Below, piece by piece: positions 1-8,107 of a DNA stretch of 64,000 bases. Source of the DNA: Pseudonocardia terrae (lineage in GTDB: Bacteria > Actinomycetota > Actinomycetes > Mycobacteriales > Pseudonocardiaceae); assembly GCF_021343995.1 (NCBI RefSeq), contig NZ_JAJTTE010000006.1, forward strand, positions 124,001 to 188,000. Direction: 5' to 3'. The notes under the pieces were generated by a model that was given only the letters and a program-made list of their open reading frames with translations, ran no database searches and was not told the origin of the DNA. The position numbers were made by a program, and so were the translations under genes. Each line of letters opens with the position of its first letter. Positions within the stretch are counted from its first letter, which is position 1.

Positions 1-12
1 CTTGTATACAAG
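1..12. promoter_or_regulatory. Palindromic operator, GntR/FCD type
   Basis: CTTGTATACAAG is a perfect 12-bp palindrome about 75 bp upstream of the GntR gene. Its TTGTATACAA core resembles operators of FCD-type GntR regulators (family knowledge). Autoregulation, or control of a divergent gene left of the window, is inferred. It touches the window edge, so flanking symmetry cannot be seen. Confidence 0.55.
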
Positions 13-86
13 CATCCGTCGCGAAGGGGTGCAAGACCGGACCGGACGAGCGATCAGTGACGCCCCACACCCGATATCGTGGGCTC

Positions 87-797
87 GTGACCCGGACGAA
101 CAGCCGGCGGACCAGCCGTCGCGCCGTCTACGAGACGTTGCGCCGCAAGGTCCTCACCCTGGAGCTGCCGCCCGGTGCCGCGCTGTCGGAGAACGAGCTG
201 GCGGCCTCGCTCGGCGTGAGCCGCACCCCGGTGCGGGAGAGCCTGATCCTGCTGGTGGAGGAGGGCCTGGTACAGGTCTTCCCGCAGGTCGGGTCGTTCG
301 TCTCGCGGGTCGACCCGGGCCGGGTCGCCGACGCCCAGTTCCTGCGCGAGGCCGTGGAGCTCGCGTCGCTGGAGGACCTGCCCGCCGAGCTCGACGCCGA
401 GCTCGTCGCGGAGCTGCGCCGCAACCTCGACGAGCAGCGCCGCCCCGGGCTCACGGTCGAGGACTTCTTCGCCCTCGACGAGGACTTCCACCACGGCCTG
501 CTGCGGCTCGCCGGGCACGGCCGCGCATGGGCGACGGTGGTCTCCGCCAAGGGCCACCTGGACCGGGCGCGCCGGCTCGGCCTGCAGGAGACGCCACCCG
601 CCGGGTTCGCCGACCAGCACGTCGAGATCCTCGAGGCGGTGCTGGCCGGCGACGTCGCCCGCGCCCGCGCCGCCATGCGCACCCACCTGCGAGCGGTGTT
701 CGACGACGTCGAGGCCATCCGCGAGCGCTCCCCCGAGCTGTTCGCGTCGGCGTCGGGTACGGTCCCGGTGCGCCGCAACGTCGTCGTCTGGGAGTAG
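87..797 (+). CDS. GntR family transcriptional regulator (FadR/FCD subfamily)
   Basis: DNA-binding repressor or activator of about 236 aa. The N-terminal winged helix is clear: the Y-E-T-L-R-R-K-V-L segment leads into LSENELAASLGVSRTPVRE, the GntR recognition helix, then the wing ending QVGSFVSRVD. The rest is an all-helical FCD effector domain with the usual metal-ligand pattern (D in ALDEDFHHGLL, H in FADQHVEIL, H in MRTHLRAVF), which normally binds an organic acid or sugar acid. I chose the GTG (VTRTNSRR) because the HTH begins soon after; an ATG 30 bases upstream is the alternative. It converges on the next gene. The ligand is unknown. Confidence 0.9.
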   Translation: MTRTNSRRTSRRAVYETLRRKVLTLELPPGAALSENELAASLGVSRTPVRESLILLVEEGLVQVFPQVGSFVSRVDPGRVADAQFLREAVELASLEDLPAELDAELVAELRRNLDEQRRPGLTVEDFFALDEDFHHGLLRLAGHGRAWATVVSAKGHLDRARRLGLQETPPAGFADQHVEILEAVLAGDVARARAAMRTHLRAVFDDVEAIRERSPELFASASGTVPVRRNVVVWE

Positions 798-822
798 CGG
801 TGCAGGTCCGGACGGTTCGGGG

Positions 823-1920
823 TCAGGTCTCTGCTGTCGCGGCCACGAGGCCGGCCAGCACCTGACGCGCGGCGACCGGGCCGGCATTGAGGTACCAGAC
901 GTCGTCGTCGACGGCGGTCGCGCGCCCCTCGGCCACCGCGGGCACGCTGCGCCACAGCGGCCCGCCGAGCAGCTCGGGCGCCGCGCCCTCGCCGCCCTGG
1001 ACGCCGTAGAACACGTGCCCGCCGTCGGCGCGGGCCAGCTGCTCGGTGCTGATGTCCTCCGAGGTCTTCGCAAAGGTCTGGGAGGGCGGGCGCGGCAGGC
1101 CGGCGTCCTCGGCGACGGAGCCGGTGAAGGAGGCCACCCCGAACACGCGGATCCGGTCGGCGGTGACGCGCAGCAGCGAGACGGTGGGGCGTGACGCGAC
1201 CCCGCCGTCGACCCTGCCGTCGACCCCGCCGCCGAGACCGCCGTCGAGACCGTCGCCGAGCGCGGCGGCGTCCGCGTGGTACGCGTCGAGCCAGCGTTGC
1301 GCCTGCTCCGCGCGGCCGAGGCCGTGGGCCAGGATCAGCAGGTCCTGCTTCCAGTTCACGCCCGTGCCCTCGGTCAGCACCGTCGGGGCGATCCGGGACA
1401 GCTGCGGGTAGAGCTCCTCCGCCCCCGCCTCGTTCGCGAGGATCAGGTCCGGCCTGGCGTTCGCGACGCTCTCCAGGTTCGGTTCCAGCCGCAGGCCCAG
1501 GTCGGCCATCGCGGCGAGCGCGGCGGCCCGCTCGGGGAACGCCTCGGCGAGGTACGCGGGCACGAGGTCGGCGGCGTCGCCGCGGGTGCCGCCGACGGGA
1601 GTCACGCCGAGGGCGAGCAGGGCGTCGAGCTGTCCCGTGGCCAGCACCACCACACGCTGCGGCGCCGCCGGGATCTCGGTGGTGCCGCCGAAGTGCGCGA
1701 CGGTCCGGGGGAACACGCCGTCGGGCTCGGAGCTACCCATCCCGGGGGGGCCCGCGCGCGGCGCGGTCCACCGCTGCGGCGCGTCCGACGGTCCCGCTGA
1801 CCCGGACGGAGCCGACCCGGACGGGGTGGCCGGTGCCGTCTGTCCGGCGCACGCCGCCAGCGCCAGGACCGCCGCGACCAGCAGCACGGGCAGGCGTCGG
1901 ACGATATAGGTGAGGCTCAC
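823..1920 (-). CDS. Iron-siderophore ABC transporter substrate-binding lipoprotein (FecB/FepB type)
   Basis: Extracytoplasmic receptor for ferric siderophores, expected to deliver to a FecCD-type permease that is not in this window. An N-terminal hydrophobic segment ends in a lipobox (LALAAC, Cys24), followed by a Ser/Pro/Gly-rich linker. The periplasmic-binding fold follows, with VVVLATGQLDALLALGVTPVGG near residue 90 and a second lobe containing DGGHVFYGVQGGEG. The GTG start is the first possible one, since a TAG lies just upstream in frame, and GAGGTGGG sits about nine bases before it. An IdeR/DtxR box overlaps the start, so iron repression is likely. A stretch of Gly/Asp repeats (DGGLGGGVDGRVDGG) in the middle is unusual. 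Confidence 0.9.
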   Translation of the reverse strand: MSLTYIVRRLPVLLVAAVLALAACAGQTAPATPSGSAPSGSAGPSDAPQRWTAPRAGPPGMGSSEPDGVFPRTVAHFGGTTEIPAAPQRVVVLATGQLDALLALGVTPVGGTRGDAADLVPAYLAEAFPERAAALAAMADLGLRLEPNLESVANARPDLILANEAGAEELYPQLSRIAPTVLTEGTGVNWKQDLLILAHGLGRAEQAQRWLDAYHADAAALGDGLDGGLGGGVDGRVDGGVASRPTVSLLRVTADRIRVFGVASFTGSVAEDAGLPRPPSQTFAKTSEDISTEQLARADGGHVFYGVQGGEGAAPELLGGPLWRSVPAVAEGRATAVDDDVWYLNAGPVAARQVLAGLVAATAET

Positions 1921-1924
1921 CTAT
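1906..1924. promoter_or_regulatory. IdeR/DtxR iron box
   Basis: ATAGGTGAGGCTCACCTAT is a 19-bp palindrome apart from its central base. It closely matches the actinobacterial iron-box consensus TTAGGTTAGGCTAACCTAA. It covers the start codon of the siderophore-binding lipoprotein gene, so Fe(II)-IdeR would block transcription or translation start. Confidence 0.85.
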
Positions 1925-2027
1925 CCATCCCACCTCAGCGTCGCGCTCGGCACCAGGCCCACGGGCGAGCTGTGATCGACTCGGCGTCGACACCGGTTCG
2001 GGGCGGGTCTGGTCGAGCCGGGCCGGG

Positions 2028-2178
2028 TCAGGACGCCGGGTCCGCCGCCGCGCGCTCCCCCAGCGACAGCACCTCGGCCAGCCGGAACAGGCCCGGCACG
2101 GCGGCCCGCACCGCCGCGGCCTCCTCCGCGGGCAGGGCGGCGAGCGCGCCCGCCACCGGCCGTTCGTCCTGCAGGACA
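2028..2178 (-). pseudogene. MarR-like regulator remnant (C-terminal end only)
   Basis: The minus strand reads about 48 codons resembling the C-terminal helix of a MarR regulator (LPAEEAAAVRAAVPGLFRLAEVL...) ending in TGA. No HTH or start remains. The frame breaks near 2175, where plus-strand MFS coding sequence begins. The likely ancestor is a MarR gene divergent from an MFS exporter, with the shared 5' region deleted. Assignment to MarR rests on a short stretch. Confidence 0.5.
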
Positions 2179-2464
2179 CGCTGGGCTGTCCACCGGGCAG
2201 TACGCGCTGGCCTTCGGGGCCAACGCGGCCGGCCTCACCGTCTCCAGCCTGGTCGGCGGCCGGCTGGCCGGGCGGGTCGCGCCGAAGCGGCCCCTCGGCG
2301 CCGTCGTCTCCCCGCTGGTCGGGTCCAGCCCGCTGGCGATGGCTGTCGTGATGGTGGTGGCCTCGGGCCTCGGCGTCCTCGCGCTCGCCTCGCTCACGCG
2401 AGGGGACGCCGCTCAGCCCACCGACCGGGCGAACCCCAGCACGTCCCGCACCGCCTCGGCGTAG
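2174..2464 (+). pseudogene. MFS drug exporter remnant (Bcr/CflA-like), truncated
   Basis: The plus strand reads LSTGQYALAFGANAAGL, then GRLAGRVAPKR, then LGAVVSPLVG and a final hydrophobic helix, the order found in the second half of Bcr/CflA-type MFS exporters. The N-terminal half is absent and helices between GRVAPKR and LGAVVSPLVG are also missing, so there are at least two deletions. No plausible start exists. The reading frame runs into the 3' end of the opposing esterase gene. Confidence 0.65.
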
Positions 2465-3492
2465 ACGTCGGGCATCGCGGCCCGGAACATCAGCTCGCCG
2501 ACGTGACAGAGGCCGAGGTTGACCTTCCCGACGGACGGGACCTCCGCGGCGAGCAGGGCCCGGTGGTAGGCGATCCCCTCGTCCCGCAGCGGGTCCAGCT
2601 CGTTGCACGAGATCACGTGCGGGGGCAGGCCCCGGAGGTCGTCGGCCGTCGCGTGGTACGGCCAGCAGGTCGCGTCGGTCGCGTTGCCGGCTCCCGGGTC
2701 GTACACCTCGGCGAGCAGCGGGAACAGCTCGCGATTGAGCCAGTACCGGTCGTTCTCGACCAGCGACGGCAGCGACGCCTCGGTCCAGTCGCCGAGGATG
2801 TACGGGCACTGGGCGTAGACGCCGGCGATCGCGTCCACCCAGCCCTCCCGCTTCGCCTTGATCGGCAGGGCGAGGGCGAGGTTGCCGCCGCCGGAGTCGC
2901 CGGTGACCACGATGTGCGTCCCGCCCAGCTCGCCGAGGTGCTCGGCCACCCAGCGCAGCCCGGTCGCACAGTCCTCCAGGCCCGCCGGGAACGGGTGCGG
3001 GCCGAGCGCGCCGCCGCCGTTGCGGTACTCCACCCCGACGACGAGGGCCCCGGCCGCCGCGAGCTCGTCCCGCCAGCGCGTGTAGAGCGCCCCCTTCGCG
3101 GCCAGCATGACCATTCCGCCGCCGTGCACCTGGTAGATCACCGGGAGCGGGCCCTCGACCCCCTCGGGCCGGTGGATGTGCAGGCCGATCTCGTGCCCGC
3201 CCTCACCGGTGATCGTGCGCAGCTCCGTCGTGACGCCGTGGATCGGTGGCAGGCCCTCGGCGAGGGTGGCGAAGAGCCCCTCGAACCCCTCCTCGACGGC
3301 GTCGACGAACTGCAGCAGCGCGTCCCGGCCCGCGTCGGGTCCCAGCGGGGCGCCGTCGGCGTGGTCGAGGAGCCCGAGCGCGCCCAGCACTGCGACCATC
3401 CGCGGATCGGCCCGCGGGTCCGTGCCGATCGTCAGGGCCGGGTCCCCGAGCCGGCCGGGCGGGGTGTGCGGCGTCGACACGTCGGTCGTCAT
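2413..3492 (-). CDS. Alpha/beta hydrolase-3 family esterase (HSL type)
   Basis: Carboxylesterase of the hormone-sensitive-lipase group, 359 aa. The oxyanion-hole HGGG is at residues 123-126, the nucleophile Ser200 lies in GDSGGGN, the acid is probably Asp300 (NELDPLRDE) and the base His330 (LCHVGE). GAGGAGA lies seven bases before the ATG. It stands alone and ends over the MFS remnant. The substrate is unknown, probably short-chain esters. Confidence 0.9.
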   Translation of the reverse strand: MTTDVSTPHTPPGRLGDPALTIGTDPRADPRMVAVLGALGLLDHADGAPLGPDAGRDALLQFVDAVEEGFEGLFATLAEGLPPIHGVTTELRTITGEGGHEIGLHIHRPEGVEGPLPVIYQVHGGGMVMLAAKGALYTRWRDELAAAGALVVGVEYRNGGGALGPHPFPAGLEDCATGLRWVAEHLGELGGTHIVVTGDSGGGNLALALPIKAKREGWVDAIAGVYAQCPYILGDWTEASLPSLVENDRYWLNRELFPLLAEVYDPGAGNATDATCWPYHATADDLRGLPPHVISCNELDPLRDEGIAYHRALLAAEVPSVGKVNLGLCHVGELMFRAAMPDVYAEAVRDVLGFARSVG

Positions 3493-3646
3493 GGGCGTTC
3501 TCCTCGTCGAGATCCTGCGGGTCGCGGTGGCCCGACCGACGCGGCAGCGCGACGCGTCGAGCAGGTGATCGCACTATGGTCCACATCACACGGGAGCGTC
3601 AAAGTACCCGTGGGCGCCCCGGCGGGCAGTCCGGCGTAACAGTGGA

Positions 3647-3671
3647 CGTGATCGGGACGAGCGCGATCACG
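3647..3671. repeat. Inverted repeat upstream of the GH15 operon
   Basis: CGTGATC and GATCACG are separated by 11 bases, 30-55 bp before the GH15 start. A further GTGATC lies nearby at 3565. This could be a regulator site or a small 5'-UTR hairpin; nothing decides between them. Confidence 0.3.
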
Positions 3672-3701
3672 CCGGTGGTCCGGCGCAGAGGGAGGAGCGG
3701 T

Positions 3702-5576
3702 GTGGCCTATCCCGACGACTATCCCCCGATCGCCGAGCACGGGCTGATCGGCGACCTGCAGACCGCGGCCCTGGTGACCACGGACGGCAGCATCGACTGG
3801 TTCTGCTGCCCGCGGTTCGACTCACCGAGCGTCTTCGGCGCGCTGCTGGACCGCCGGCGCGGCGGGTTCTTCCGGATCGCGCCGGACACGGACGGCGAGG
3901 TCACCCGCCGCCAGTGGTACTTCCACGACACCGCCGTGCTGATGACCCGCTTCATGACGGCCGACGGCGTGGGCGCGCTCTACGACTTCATGCCCGTCCG
4001 CAACGGGCCCGCCACCGACCGGCACGAGATCGTCCGGGTGCTGCGGGTGGTCCGCGGCACCATGCGCTTCACCGTGGAGTGCCGGCCGCGCTTCGACTAC
4101 GGCCGCGCCGGGCACACGACCGAGGTCGAGGCCGACGGCGTCGTGTTCCACGGCCCGGACATGGACGTCTGCCTGCACACCGTCGTGGACGGCGGCGGTG
4201 CGCCCGAGTGGGAGCGTGACGGGACCGACGTCCGCGCCACGGTCACGCTCACGGCGGGGCAGGCGGTCGGCACGGTGCTGGAGTCCGGATCCGGGCTGCG
4301 GCCCCGGCGGATCCCGATGGGCGAGGCCGACGACCGGTTCGACGCCACCGTCGAGTTCTGGCGGACCTGGCTGGAGCGCTCGACCTACGTCGGGCGCTGG
4401 CGCGAGACGGTGCACCGCTCGGCGATGTCGCTCAAGCTGATGACCTACGCCCCCACCGGCGCGCTCGTCGCCGCCCCCACCGCCGGGCTGCCCGAGCAGG
4501 TCGGCGGCGAGCGGAACTGGGACTACCGCTACACCTGGATCCGCGACGCGTCGTTCTCGGTGCACGCCCTGCTCAGCCTGGGCTACACCGACGAGGCGGC
4601 GGCGTTCGGGCGGTGGCTGGCCGACCGCGTCGGCGAGCACGACGGGCCCGAGGGCAGGCCGCTGCGGATCATGTACCGGGTCGACGGCAGCGCCGACCTC
4701 ACCGAGGAGACCCTCGGTCACCTCGAGGGCTACCGCGGCTCGCGGCCCGTCCGGATCGGCAACGGGGCCGCCGACCAGCTGCAGCTCGACATCGTCGGCG
4801 AGGCGCTGGACTCGCTGCACCTGGCCGACCGGCACGCCGTGCGGCTCGACCACCACGGCTGGCAGGCCGTGCGGGACATGCTGTCGTGGCTCTGCGAGAA
4901 CTGGGACCAGGTCGACGAGGGCATCTGGGAGACCCGCGGCGGGGCGAAGGACTTCGTCTACGGCCGGCTGATGTCGTGGGTGGCCTTCGACCGGGCGACC
5001 CGGATGGCCCGGGAACGCGCGCTCCCGGGCGACGTGCCCGGGTGGACGGCCCGCCGCGACGCGATCTACGACCAGGTGATGACCAAGGGCTTCGACGCCG
5101 GCCGGCAGGCGTTCGTGCAGTACCTGGGCGGCGACGTCCTCGACGCGGCGGTGCTGATGATGCCGCGGGCCGGGTTCGTGGTGCCGAGCGACCCGCTGTG
5201 GCACTCCACCCTGGAGGCGATCGACCGGACCCTGGTGTCCGACGGGCTGGTGTTCCGCTACGACCCGGCGGCCTCCCCCGACGGGCTCACCGGCACCGAG
5301 GGCACGTTCTCGCTCTGCAGCTTCTGGTACGTCGACGCCCTGGCCCGCTCCGGCCGGCTCGGCGACGCCCGCACCGCCTTCGAGAAGATGCTGACCTACG
5401 CCAACCACCTCGGCCTCTTCTCCGAGGAGATCGGGGCGACGGGCGAGCAGCTCGGCAACTTCCCGCAGGCCTTCAGCCACCTCGCGCTGATCAGCGCCGC
5501 GGTGGACCTCGACCACCAGCTCGACCACGGGCCGGGGCGGGTCGCGCCTGCCTCCCAACGGCACCGAATCATCTGA
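3702..5576 (+). CDS. Glycoside hydrolase family 15 protein (glucoamylase/trehalase)
   Basis: Cytoplasmic enzyme of 624 aa that releases glucose from trehalose or alpha-glucans. A trehalase-like N-terminal beta domain (IAEHGLIGDLQTAALVTTDGSIDWFC) precedes an (alpha/alpha)6 barrel with the GH15 hallmark GERNWDYRYTWIRDAS near residue 269, a probable general-acid Glu in WETRGGAKDF near 408 and a base in GLFSEEIG near 573. The GTG start follows GGAGGAG. First gene of an apparent operon with gnd, zwf and a FUSC gene, so the released glucose may feed the oxidative pentose-phosphate branch. Trehalase versus glucoamylase activity cannot be told from sequence. Confidence 0.93.
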   Translation: MAYPDDYPPIAEHGLIGDLQTAALVTTDGSIDWFCCPRFDSPSVFGALLDRRRGGFFRIAPDTDGEVTRRQWYFHDTAVLMTRFMTADGVGALYDFMPVRNGPATDRHEIVRVLRVVRGTMRFTVECRPRFDYGRAGHTTEVEADGVVFHGPDMDVCLHTVVDGGGAPEWERDGTDVRATVTLTAGQAVGTVLESGSGLRPRRIPMGEADDRFDATVEFWRTWLERSTYVGRWRETVHRSAMSLKLMTYAPTGALVAAPTAGLPEQVGGERNWDYRYTWIRDASFSVHALLSLGYTDEAAAFGRWLADRVGEHDGPEGRPLRIMYRVDGSADLTEETLGHLEGYRGSRPVRIGNGAADQLQLDIVGEALDSLHLADRHAVRLDHHGWQAVRDMLSWLCENWDQVDEGIWETRGGAKDFVYGRLMSWVAFDRATRMARERALPGDVPGWTARRDAIYDQVMTKGFDAGRQAFVQYLGGDVLDAAVLMMPRAGFVVPSDPLWHSTLEAIDRTLVSDGLVFRYDPAASPDGLTGTEGTFSLCSFWYVDALARSGRLGDARTAFEKMLTYANHLGLFSEEIGATGEQLGNFPQAFSHLALISAAVDLDHQLDHGPGRVAPASQRHRII

Positions 5577-5619
5577 CGCACGGCTCGTCTGACGCACGGC
5601 TCATCTGACGCACGGGAGG
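5572..5619 (+). repeat. Three tandem 16-bp repeats over the GH15 stop codon
   Basis: TCTGACGCACGGCTCG, TCTGACGCACGGCTCA and TCTGACGCACGGGAGG follow directly one after another. The first TGA is the GH15 stop. Because the unit is 16 bp, the three TGAs fall in three different reading frames. The last copy merges into the gnd ribosome-binding site. Confidence 0.9.
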
Positions 5620-5627
5620 ACCACGGG

Positions 5628-6647
5628 ATGCAGATCGCGATGATCGGGCTCGGCCGGATGGGCGCCAACATGGTGCGGAGGCTGCTGCGCGCCGGGCACG
5701 AGTGCCACGTCTACGACGTCTCCCCCGACGCCGTCGCCGGCCTGGTGGCCGAGGGCGCGCGGGGCGCGGGTTCGGTCACCGAGCTCGTCGGCGGGCTGAA
5801 CGCCCCGCGGTCGGTGTGGCTCATGCTGCCCGCCGCGATCACCGGCGACACGGTGACCACGCTGCTCGACGCGCTGGAGTCCGGGGACGCCGTCGTCGAC
5901 GGCGGCAACTCGTCCTACCGCGACGACATCGACCGGGCCGAGCAGGCCGCCGCGAGCGGGATCGACTACGTCGACTGCGGCACGAGCGGCGGGGTGTGGG
6001 GGCTCGAGCGCGGCTACTGCCTGATGATCGGCGGTCCGGACCGGGCGGTCTCCCGGCTCCGGCCGGTGTTCTCCTCGCTCGCCCCGGGTGTCGCGGCCGC
6101 CCCGCGCACACCGGGCCGTACCGGGGACCCGAGCCCGGCCGAGCAGGGCTGGTTGCACTGCGGCGCATCGGGCGCCGGGCACTTCGTGAAGATGGTGCAC
6201 AACGGCATCGAGTACGCCCTGATGGCCGCCTACGCCGAGGGCCTCAACGTCATCCGCAACGCCGGCGCGGGCGTCCGGCCGGCGGAGGCCGACGCGGAGA
6301 CCGCCCCGTTGCGCGACCCGAAGTACTACCCCTACGACGGGATCGACCTGGCCGAGGTCGCGGAGGTGTGGCGGCGCGGCAGCGTGGTCGGGTCGTGGCT
6401 GCTCGACCTCACCGCCGAGGCGCTGGCGAAGGACCCGGCCCTCGAGCAGTTCGCGGGCCGGGTCTCCGACTCGGGCGAGGGCCGCTGGACGTCGATCGCC
6501 GCGATCGAGGAGGGCGTGTCCGCGCCGCTGCTCACCGCCGCGCTCTACAGCCGCTTCGCCTCCCGCGGCAGCGAGCTGTTCGCCGACAAGGTCGAGTCCG
6601 CCCAACGGCTGGAGTTCGGCGGGCACCTGGAGAAGGGACCCGCGTGA
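5628..6647 (+). CDS. gnd: 6-phosphogluconate dehydrogenase, decarboxylating (short NAD-type)
   Basis: Oxidatively decarboxylates 6-phosphogluconate to ribulose 5-phosphate. The Rossmann motif GLGRMGANM is at residues 7-15, GGNSSYRDD follows, and the catalytic stretch GASGAGHFVKMVHNGIEYA (Lys and Asn) lies near residues 180-198. At 339 aa it is the short bacterial GndA-like form rather than the long form of about 470 aa; such enzymes often prefer NAD (family knowledge). GGGAGGACC precedes the ATG. Its stop overlaps the zwf start, so the two are translationally coupled. Confidence 0.93.
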   Translation: MQIAMIGLGRMGANMVRRLLRAGHECHVYDVSPDAVAGLVAEGARGAGSVTELVGGLNAPRSVWLMLPAAITGDTVTTLLDALESGDAVVDGGNSSYRDDIDRAEQAAASGIDYVDCGTSGGVWGLERGYCLMIGGPDRAVSRLRPVFSSLAPGVAAAPRTPGRTGDPSPAEQGWLHCGASGAGHFVKMVHNGIEYALMAAYAEGLNVIRNAGAGVRPAEADAETAPLRDPKYYPYDGIDLAEVAEVWRRGSVVGSWLLDLTAEALAKDPALEQFAGRVSDSGEGRWTSIAAIEEGVSAPLLTAALYSRFASRGSELFADKVESAQRLEFGGHLEKGPA

Positions 6648-8107
6648 CCGCTCCCGCCGGCGACGTCCTGGTGCTGTTCGGCATCACCGGCGACCTCGCC
6701 AAGAAGATGATCATCCCGGCGCTGTACCAGCTGGTCCGCCGCGGCGAGCTGACCGTGCCGGTCCTCGGCGTCGCGCGCTCCGACTGGGACGACGACCAGC
6801 TGCGCGCTCACATCGCCGATTGTGTCCGCGCCGCGGTCGACCAGGAGGTCGACGAGGCCGCGCTGGAGCGGCTGCAGCGCTCGACGCACCTGGTGTCGGG
6901 CGACTACGCCGACCCGGCCGTGTTCACCAAGCTCGCCGACGCGATCACCGCCGAGGCCGGGCCCTCGGCATTCGCGGTGCACTACCTGGCCGTGCCACCC
7001 TCGCTGTTCGGCACGGTCGCCGACGGCCTGGCGGGGGTCGGCCTGCACACCCGGTCCCGGCTCGTGGTCGAGAAACCCTTCGGGCGCGACCTCGCCTCGG
7101 CCCGGGCGCTGCAGGCCCTGCTGGCGAAGCACTACCCGGAGGACCGGATCTTCCGGGTGGACCACTTCCTCGGCAAGGAGCCCGTGGAGGACCTGCTGGT
7201 GCTGCGGTTCGCCAACACGCTGCTGGAGCCGCTGTGGAGCCGGCAGTGGATCGACCGGTTCGAGATCACGATGGCCGAGGACTTCGACGTCGCCGACCGT
7301 GGCTCCTTCTACGACGCCGTGGGCACGGTCCGCGACGTCGTCCAGAACCACCTGCTGCAGGTCATGGCCTACCTGCTGATGGACGCCCCGCTCTCCGACG
7401 CCGCCGACGACCAGCGCGACGCCAAGTTCCGGCTGCTGCGGTCCGTGCGGCGGCTCGACCCCGCCGACGTGGTCCGCGGGCGGTACGACGGCTACCTCGA
7501 GACCCCCGGCGTCGCGCCGGACTCGACCACGGAGACCTTCGTCGCCGCCACGTTCCGCGTCGACGACTGGCGATGGGCCGGGGTGCCGGTGCACGTGCGG
7601 GCCGGGAAGGCGCTGCCGGACACCCTGCTCGACCTCGTCGCCGTGCTGCGGCCCCCGCCGCGCGCCCTGTTCGCGGGCGGCCTCGGTGCCATGCGGCCGG
7701 ACCGGATCCGGTTGCGCGTGCAGCCCCGGGCCGGGATCGCCATCACCCTGCTCGCCAAGCAGCCGGGGCAGGGCGATGTGCCCACCGAGATCCCGCTGAC
7801 CGTGGACTTCCGCGAGGTGCTCGGGCCGGTCCACGCCCCCTACGAGCGGATCTTCGCCGACGCGCTGGCCGGCGACCCCGCGCACTTCGCCCGGATGGAC
7901 ACCATCGAGCAGGCCTGGCGGATCGTCGAGCCGATCCTCGACCCGGCGACCCCGCCGGCGCGCTACGGCCGGGGGACGTGGGGTCCGGAGGCGGCCGAGC
8001 GGCTGCCCGGCCCCGAGGGCTGGGTGCCGCTCCCGCCCACGGCACCCTCGACGTCGTCGGCGACCCCGTCCCCGGGGGCCGCACCGGAGGGAGCCCTCGC
8101 CCGGTGA
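6644..8107 (+). CDS. zwf: Glucose-6-phosphate 1-dehydrogenase
   Basis: First enzyme of the oxidative pentose-phosphate pathway, 487 aa. An N-terminal nucleotide-binding motif GITGDLAKKM, the EKPFGRD substrate loop and the signature RVDHFLGKE near residue 171 (catalytic His) are all present. The GTG start overlaps the gnd stop by four bases and the zwf stop overlaps the next start in the same way. No phosphogluconolactonase gene is linked. Confidence 0.96.
   Translation: MTAPAGDVLVLFGITGDLAKKMIIPALYQLVRRGELTVPVLGVARSDWDDDQLRAHIADCVRAAVDQEVDEAALERLQRSTHLVSGDYADPAVFTKLADAITAEAGPSAFAVHYLAVPPSLFGTVADGLAGVGLHTRSRLVVEKPFGRDLASARALQALLAKHYPEDRIFRVDHFLGKEPVEDLLVLRFANTLLEPLWSRQWIDRFEITMAEDFDVADRGSFYDAVGTVRDVVQNHLLQVMAYLLMDAPLSDAADDQRDAKFRLLRSVRRLDPADVVRGRYDGYLETPGVAPDSTTETFVAATFRVDDWRWAGVPVHVRAGKALPDTLLDLVAVLRPPPRALFAGGLGAMRPDRIRLRVQPRAGIAITLLAKQPGQGDVPTEIPLTVDFREVLGPVHAPYERIFADALAGDPAHFARMDTIEQAWRIVEPILDPATPPARYGRGTWGPEAAERLPGPEGWVPLPPTAPSTSSATPSPGAAPEGALAR

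Noticed and set aside
5572..5619. Tandem repeats as a minimal CRISPR array
   Set aside because: Units abut without spacers and no cas gene is present. The same holds for the repeats at 13572 and 35130.
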